From Amorphophallus konjac (lineage: Eukaryota > Streptophyta > Magnoliopsida > Alismatales > Araceae): 64,000 nt of DNA. Positions 10,173 through 19,100 of the stretch are shown here, piece by piece. The notes under the pieces were generated by a model. That model was given only the letters and a program-made list of their open reading frames with translations, was not told where the DNA came from and did not search any database. The translations under genes and the position numbers were made by a program. Position 1 is the stretch's first letter; each line of letters starts with the position of its first letter. Where the stretch lies: NCBI GenBank assembly GCA_022559845.1, contig JAHNEJ010001810.1:237266-301265 (forward strand), written 5' to 3'.

Positions 10173-13100
10173 ATGGCCGCTGTCACTTATGGTCCCTTGG
10201 TCGTCGCCACCCATGCCAAGTATGGGTACCTCGCCACCCCAATAGTGTTTGGGGGTTTTCCTGCTGTGGTTGGGTCCCCCTTCTTTTTGGGAGTGGTCCC
10301 GGCCGCTCAGGCTTGTCCGGTCATTTGCACCGCAACAACCCCTATTGCCACTGGGGCCAGCAGCCCCCGACCAACTCAGGGCCGGGTCTTCTCGGTCCAT
10401 GTCATTTCGGCCGACACTGTTCCCACCAAATGGGGGCAACGTCGTCGCCGCCTAAACAGGAAGCCGACTGCAGCTACTTCAAGGTCTGGTAAAACCATAC
10501 TGATCGGCGACCTCCGCGTTCGTCTGGATGGCGGAGGGCCAATCACACCACGGGTCGATCACGTCCCGACCGTATCAACTTCCAACCGCTTCTCGCTTCT
10601 TCACAAGGTACGCGAGGATGCCACAGACTTCAAAAAGAAGCCTTCAAGTGGGGGTAAAGCAATTGAGCGACACCTCCAGAAAATGAAGCAAGTTTGGGTC
10701 ACCAAGCAGGAGGCCCGTGCAATTAAACAAGCTAGGGCCGCCAGGCCTGGGCGAATGCAAGCTCAACCAACAACAACATCGTTAGATGTCAAAACCTCGC
10801 GTTCGCGGGGCCAAAAAAGGAAAGGGGGTTATCGCAAACCCAATGTTGCTCCCCAAGGCTCGGATTACATCCGAGTTCAGAAGACCCCCCGCGCTCAGGC
10901 ACAGCCGACACGAGTCTCAGTCTTTGATAGACTGGCGGGAGATGTGCCACCACGACCTTCTGTCTTCGACAGGTTGGGGGCACCACCCCGCCCTACAGTT
11001 CAACCACCTAAAAGGCGTAGGGTGGTACAAATGTCAGAAGCAGGTGCCAACATGAAGATTTACACTTGCTATGCCTCAGGCAGAGAACCTGTGGAATCAA
11101 CTGGCATCCCTGCCAACGTAAACGAACATGGTGGCCCAAATGATCCCAATTTGACCCTGGACGCGGTCTACCTTAACACTAGGAATGCCGCTAGAAGAAA
11201 CTTCCAAGGCCAGTCTAGCGGTCAAGGGGGAACTTCTCCCCAAGGCCAACACCAGGTGCCCATTCAAAACCAATGGCAAAATCAAGGAGAGAATGTACCC
11301 CTAGAGGGAGCAGACCATGATGAGGTAGTGAGCATCCATGAAGGGGCGGTCCTCCCCGGCAGTGGTATGAACTTCAACCCAGCATTTGAGCCACCAACAA
11401 GGGCCGCTTTCCAAGCAATGCCCGACGATGTCAAGTTTGAAACAATGCAACGTTGGCACATAGAGATGACCAATCTTATGCTGGAAATGAAAAGGCAGAT
11501 GAATATAAATGCTCAAAGGCCTCAAACACCGATGCCGAATCAAGAGCCTCGACGGGAACAACAGGCATACAATCCCGCTATTGCCAATCGACAGGGTGCT
11601 CACCCCCCCAACGTGCGCGGTGACACAGGGGATGAGCCACTCAGAGGGATCCCCCATGCTCAATCTTCTCAGGTCATGGGGGTAGAGGAGACCATCGCCC
11701 AGCGTCGGATGATAGAAAAGATGATCGAGGATAAGTTCGCCCAACGTGGCGAGGGTACTGCTACTGTCGACCTGTACAGTGTACCCTATCCTTTGCACCA
11801 CCAATTCAAGAAACTCCCTCCGGATTGCCCGAAGGCGCCGAAATTGCAAAAGTTTAATGGGCAGGGATCGCCGCACGAGCACCTCGCCTATTATGTCACG
11901 GCCATGGGTGACCTCGCCATCGAGGAGTCTTATCTTCTCCGCTACTTTGCAACTTCCCTCACTGGGAGTGCCTTTCAATGGTACTCCAGATTGAAGCCCA
12001 ACTCCGTCGCTGACTGGGCTGATTTACAAATGAAGTTCATTGATCGGTTCCAATTAGTTGAAAGGAAAGTGTCCCTCGCTGAGCTCTGCTCGCTCAAGCA
12101 AAAGAGGGGAGAAATGGCTCTCGACTTCATTAAACGTTGGAGGGACCTTAGCATGAGATGCGACAATCCCCCGGCGCAGGAAGATGCCATCACTATATGC
12201 CGAAGAGGACTTTCCCCCGAGGTCAGTGAGCGACTTCTGGGGGCAAATGTCAAAGGGTTTGACCAACTAAATTCGGCGGTCGCGGAGATCGAAATGTTCT
12301 TCGCTGAGAATCCCACCTTCATTCCTTCAAAGCATAAAACATCTAAAGAGCGACCCGCTGCGGGAAAAGAAGCAAATGCAGTGGATTTCTCCCCGACTGC
12401 TGAAGACGATCAAGCACTGCCGAGCGACTCCAGCAAGAGGTCTGAAAAAAGGGCACCGACCACAAAGTTGGCCGAGCGCATGAAGACTCCTTACTCTTTT
12501 AAGAAGGAGCACACCGGCAAACTCTTCAGCCTCTGTATGAAGAACAAATTGATAGTTTTGCCAGAACCAAAAAAGCCTGAGGAAGTTGGTAAAACAGAAG
12601 ATCCCAATTACTGTTTGTACCATCGTTTATTGGGTCATACTATTGAAAATTGTTATGTTTTTAAAGATGAGCTGGAGAAGATGATACAAAATCAACTCAT
12701 CACAATGAAAGGGACTCGGGTCGACCCTCCTCAACCCCACACCTGGGAACGAATGGTTCGGTCGGCTAATGTTATTAACCATCGGCCAACCCGGGAAATT
12801 TATCAAGTGGCAGCTTTTACATTTCCTGATCCGGGGGAAGAAGAAGCAGGTCCTAGTGGGACCAAGCCCACCATGTGGTACCCGGGCTGGAGGCCTTCTC
12901 ATGCATGTTCCTTTCCTAAAGAAGACACTGAAAAAATATTTGAGGCCCTTCTAGACCAGGAATGCATTATGGTACATGACCCACCTCCCACTTATATTGA
13001 GGTCGAGAAGGCTCACCCAAGATATTGCAAGTTTCATGCCATAATATCGCACCCTACCAAAGAATGCGAAGAATTACAAGATTACATTGAGATCCTCATT

Positions 13101-16100
13101 CAGAGGGGAGAAGTTGATATTCAAGGAGAAAGTATGGTGAGAAAAAGGCTTCATGAGGCCGCCGAACGAATTATTGATGATATCAACAGCAGGAGGCACT
13201 CGCCCGGGCCGTGTGCCCAGCAAGACACGCACTTTTCAGTAAATGTCATACACAAGCTCCCGGGGAAGAGTCAGGCAAAGGACCCGGCAGATGGTCTGGA
13301 CACACACACCCCTCCACAAGGTGCCACTCTGGGAGGGGGCTACTTCTTAATGTCCGAATGCCTCACCATTCGGAAGGCTGTCCGCAAACTCCGGCATGAA
13401 GTTAGGCGTCTACGACATAATCAAGAAGATCTGCTACACATAATGAGGCGCATGGATGATAGGCTGATGGCCCTGTCCCCAACACCCTCAACTGGAGAAT
13501 CCGCCCGGGCTTCCTCGCATTCAGAAGCTACGGTGGAGCCCAGACGGCGACCAAGGACTGGAGGATGGCTATCCGAAGACACAATAGGCTCGCATGTTGC
13601 AAAGCCCCAAGAGAAGCTATATTCCTTTCCCCAGCACAGAACTCTAGAGATATTTAAGATCTGTCGGAAGGAGGGGCTAATACAGTGTCCTAAGCCGGAC
13701 AGTGACTTGATGCCCGGTATGACGCATCGGCATGGCTACTGCTTATATCACCGTGCCATGGGACACGTCATTTATGATTGTCCTACCTTCAAAGACATAG
13801 CTGAGGATTTGATTACCCGGCAAATTATAAAGCTAAAGGAGGGCTCTCAAGTTCCCTCGACATCCTCTCCATGGGGACGGTCGCCGTTCTCAGTAAATGT
13901 TATTCATGCATCGACTTCTCACGGGAAATCAATGTCACAAGCAGCAGATACGGGGCTCGACCCAGATAGTTCCTCAGAAAGGAGTCTTGAGTGGCGACCC
14001 TGGCAGGACCTGGAATCCTTGCCTCTCCCGAAAGAAGAAACTAAAAAGTTGCTGGACATTTTATTTCGTGGAAAGGAGGTTCTAGTGCGTGATTCACCGC
14101 ACCCTGACTCTTCTCATTGGGAGCAGGACCTGCTTGTCTCAGACAAGAAAGATAATGGCCGAGATGTTCATCCTAAAGGTCGAGCCCTCTCTGGGCACCG
14201 GGCCACAGGCCCGTCTAAAAATAGCACTCAGGGGAATGTTATGAGCCAGGACTACCCCCGAAGGGTCGACCCATGTACTTCCCCCAAAGGGACTATCGTC
14301 TCTCCTAGTAGAAATGAAGCATTGGTCGGAAGGCAAACCTCTGGGCCGACCTTGAGGACTGAACAATATAGAGCACCAGCTACCGGGGCGAAAAAGGCCA
14401 ACCCCCACCCCAGGGGCTCTAATTTCGGCCCTAAGGTCATGACCCAACCCCCACTCGCAGCAGTTATGAGTGGGCTGTGTCAGTCCTCACCTCAGCTAAA
14501 TCAGAAGGGCAAGACACTAAAGGCTGTTGACAGGATGAGACCAGAACAGTCGTACCTCGCCCAGCAACTGGAATTCATGACGAAGCCTAAGCAAGCATGC
14601 CAAAACACTTCCCAATCACCAAATGCTGCCCTAGCAGTTGAAAGAAGACCAGATAACAAGGCGGAGTTACAGACTCACGAAGTGGGCCCCCAGCCTCATA
14701 GTCAACAAGTCATTGGAAGGCATGACCCCCTTCATGATTTCGGCTCCTTTGTGGCCGGATTTCAAGAGTTGCCTCCTGAAGTTGTGCAGAAAGCAATCAA
14801 CGCCACCTTTCGGATCCATGAGTCAGAGGGCGACTGGGTTACCGTAAGCCCAAGGAAGAATTCCCCGTTAAAGTCATTCAAGCAGAAGGCTTATGCCGAG
14901 AGCTCAAAAACCAAGGCTGCCCCCCAGGCATCTACAAGAAAAGCGGCCCTGTCCCAAGAGGCATTGGCGCGAGCAAAGAAACAGGAAAAGAACAGGAGGA
15001 AGAACTCGAAAAGAAGGTTGAAGAAGCAAGCCGAGCAGGCGACAGCCATGGAAGCACCCAAGGGGTTAAGTCCTTTACAGAAGTTACAAAAGTTGATTGA
15101 GGAATTGGAAGAGTATGTACCTTCTCTTCCAACTGGGCCCGTCCCACTAGAGAAGTACATCCCATGGGAGGAATTGGAGCGCAAAACTCGGCTCAAGAGC
15201 TGGCTCCAACAAATGCTCAAGCGAGCCAAGGAAGGCGAGGAGCTCTTTATTCCAGAGGAACTCTCTGTCTTTTACAAAGATGAAGAACTCACCGTAGAGA
15301 AGCTAGAAGAAATGCTAAAAAGCTTCTCATGTCATATGGTGTCAATTCCCCCACCAGAAAATTTGGGGGGGACTATTACTACCCCTGCCTCGGGGGACAA
15401 GATTACTATGGCCACCTATCGCCGTCGTAATGCAGAAATCCGGAACCGCGGTCGTGGCCGAGGCCGCGGACGGGGCAGACAGTCCATATCCTCCAATGGG
15501 CACACTTCCCAGCCAACTACCTCCCAAAGAGTGATCATCTTTCGAGGAGAAGAACCCAATGAGCCTCCTGAGGTACAAGTACGGGCTGAAACTTTCATCT
15601 TCGACCCCTCAGACGAGGATGAGGGGCCCGTCGAGCCGATCTCTCAGGAGGGAGTAGATGCTATTCCATTCGATCCAACGGATGAAGAGACTGATCCCGT
15701 TGGTTCCCTCTCCCAAGAGCAGCCTGCTGATCCAGCCCAAGCATGCCCTTCAGGCAAGGACAATGAAGAGCTTCTAGTTCCGGAAGAGGAATCTTTAGCC
15801 CCGCTGTTCCAAGAAGAAACAAATGACCAGGGAAAGTTGGAGCCGGCCCAGAAGCCCCCTTATCAGCCTAAGTCTCTGGTGGAGATGATCCCTCCACTAG
15901 ATCAAGCCCGGGCTCGGGCTGATCGTAAGATCATTCAACACATGAAGCGAATGCCAACTATGGTTAGCATATGGGAGGCCATTGCCTGGAGTAAAGAGTT
16001 GAGGGAGGCTCTCATTAAAGTTCTCCAAGAGCCTGAGGTCTATGAGGCTCATGCAGCCGAAATTCAAACACAAGCACATGAGGCTTTGGCCGCAACAGTT

Positions 16101-19100
16101 TCCTTCTCTGACAAGGACATGTTACTGTCCTCCCCATGTCATAATCGTCCATTGTATATGCAAGGAAAAATCAATGGGCGTGAGTTGAACCGGATCCTTG
16201 TCGACCCTGGCGCTTCTGTCAACATAATGCCTCTCAAGACTTTCAAGTCAATGTTTCTTATGCCTTATTTACAGAGAGTGTATGATGTAAAAATCTCGGG
16301 ATTCAATCAAAACTCCGAAGATGCACTGGGGAAAGTGGACGTGGAAGTAACAATGGACATGTTTGTCACCAAAGCTACTTTTTACATTATTAATGCTGAT
16401 ACCTCATATAAAGCCTTGCTTGGCAGGCCATGGCTTCATGAAAACTGGGTCGTCCCTTCGACTCTACATCAGTGTATCAAATATGCAAGGGGCGGAGAAC
16501 AACACACGGTTTTTGCCGACAGCTCTCCTTTCCGACCAAATGAATGTAACATAACTGATGCCCAGTTATATTTTGGGGAACCGACTGTCGAGCCCCCAGT
16601 TGACGTCAAAGGCAAGGGAAAACAAAAGGTGTTTGAGGAAGATGATGAGGAAGAAGAACTTTTTGTCATAAATGAAGAACTCGCCAAGATACATCGACTG
16701 AGCCTGCGAGCCGACGTCCCCACTGCCAAGCCAACTCAGCCCGAGCGGCGGGAGATTAATTTCGAGGCCAACCTCATTAACCAAACAATAGACAAGAGCA
16801 TCATGTTGCCCTCTGTTTGCATGCAATTGGTTGCTCCAAGAGAAGAATATGGAGTGGAGGCTTTAAAGACATTCATTGTTACATATCAAAGAAAAGGCAA
16901 AAAGGGAAATAAGGAGCGTTGCAAACCCATTATCTTTTATAAGGGAGATATGGCGCCTCAGGCCCCCACAGATGACGATTTCGGCTGGAGCAAACCGCCT
17001 GAAAACACTCTGGAGCCTATCCAAGAAATGCCTGATATGCCCAAATACATTAAAGAAATGTGTCATAAGCAAAAGATTCCACAAATGCAGAAAGCCTCCC
17101 GCAGAAGTTACTTTCAACAGCTGTGGTGCCCTCTGCAAGTCAGGGGGCAACCCCCCTTCTCCAAGAACGACCGAAGAGGCCTGGGCTATGACCCCGAGCC
17201 AGACTTTCAAGTCTTTCATGCTGTAAATACAATAGGGGCGCCACTTGCTTCTGACAAGTTCAACTCCATACAAGGGGATCTCCCCTGTGTAGTAGAGAAG
17301 CAGGGAGACCCTAGACCAAAAGTTCCAGAGGTCGATGGCTTGAACAATGGCCCTGGACATGAGGAGGAGGTCATTGTCTTACGACCCGCCTGTCAATTGC
17401 CCGGGGAAGCTAGACTCGAAGCCCTGAATCAGTTAGCCGGGCTAGACACCACAGAAGCAGAACGCCTCATAATGAATGACACTAATATTCCTGTCACTAA
17501 ACAGAAAGGGGACCCTACTGATGCAATTAAGTTGCTGAGACAGGAGAACCAGGCATTAAAAGCTTTTGTACAAGAGCTGCTACGAGAACGTGATGTTCTA
17601 CTTAGACACCTCACTTCTCCTTCAAAAACCCATACTTATTCCCAGCGCCCAATAAACGAGACCCAGTCTCGGGGAACCAGAGCAAACCAACCACCTGCGG
17701 AATCCAAAGGCACAACGCCAGTGATGAGTTTGGCACAGCGAATGGAAACTCCATACTCATTTCTCAAGACTCATACTGAATCGTTGTTTAATTCTTGCCG
17801 GGCTCGGGATCTTATCCAGCTCCCTCCAGTTCGCAGGTCATCTAGAGTCAGTGAAGCCAAGAGCTCCAGCTTCTGTCGATTCCATCGAATGGCAGGACAT
17901 GATACAGAAGACTGTTATGTCCTCAAGGATCAACTTGAGGATTTAATACAACGGGGAGTTATCCAGATAAAACAGCATCAGGTCTATCCCCCACAGCCAC
18001 ATTCATGGGATCAGTCTAGGCCTTCCAACAAAAATGTCCTCATTGAAGCTGCATCTACACTGCCCAAATTTATTGCAAGTGAAGTAGGGAGCAAGCCTCC
18101 GTGTGGGGAGCCCAGCCTCAAGATTCACTATTCCGTTAACACTATAGGGTTATCACCCTCTCCCGGTAGCTCAGACTCTGGTGAGGGGCCTAGTGATTCT
18201 ACAAAAGGGCAACCAAAAGAAATAGCCCTCGAAGACCAGAATGAACAGCTTCAGTCGGCCGTCATCAACAACTTAGACTACTGTGACCTCCACATAGTCA
18301 ATGTTGACGACGACGAGGATTTCATCAATCTGCAGCCAGCACCGCAAGAACTCGAAGATGGCGGACAAGCAACAATTGATGAATTGATTGAGCTCAATCT
18401 CGGGGACGCAAATGAACCTCGACCCATTTTTGTTAGTGCTCTCCTTATTGAGCAGGAAAGACAAGCTTACAAACAACTCCTATTGGAGTATAAAGATTGT
18501 TTTGCCTGGACTTACAAAGAGATGCCCGGGCTGGAGCCCTCGGTGGCTGAACATGAATTGGCGATACTCCCTACGGTTAAGCCTGTCAAGCAAGCTCAGA
18601 GACGCATGCGTCACGAGCTGGAACTTAAAGTAAATACTGAAGTTGACAAGCTTCTGGAAGTAGATTTCATAGAACCATGCCTTTATCCAGTATGGCTCGC
18701 CAATATAGTCCCAGTCAAAAAGAAAAATGGTCAAGTCCGAGTTTGTATTGACTTCAGAGACTTGAATAAAGCCTGCCCAAAGGACGATTTTCCAGTTCCA
18801 ATTACAGAAACTATGGTTGATATGACTACAGGATATGAAGTTCTGTCCTTTATGGACGGGTCCTCGGGCTACAATCAAATACGTATGGCGGTTAAAGATA
18901 AAGGTCATACGGCATTCCGATCCCCAAAAGGAATTTTCAACTACAAAAGAATGCCCTTCGGGCTGAAGAATGCAGGGGCCACCTATCAAAGGGCTATGAC
19001 GAAGATTTTTGATGAAATGCTACACGACCTGGTCGAGTGCTATGTTGACGACCTCGTTGTAAAAACCAGTAAGCGCGAAGGTCACTTAGATGATTTGCGC

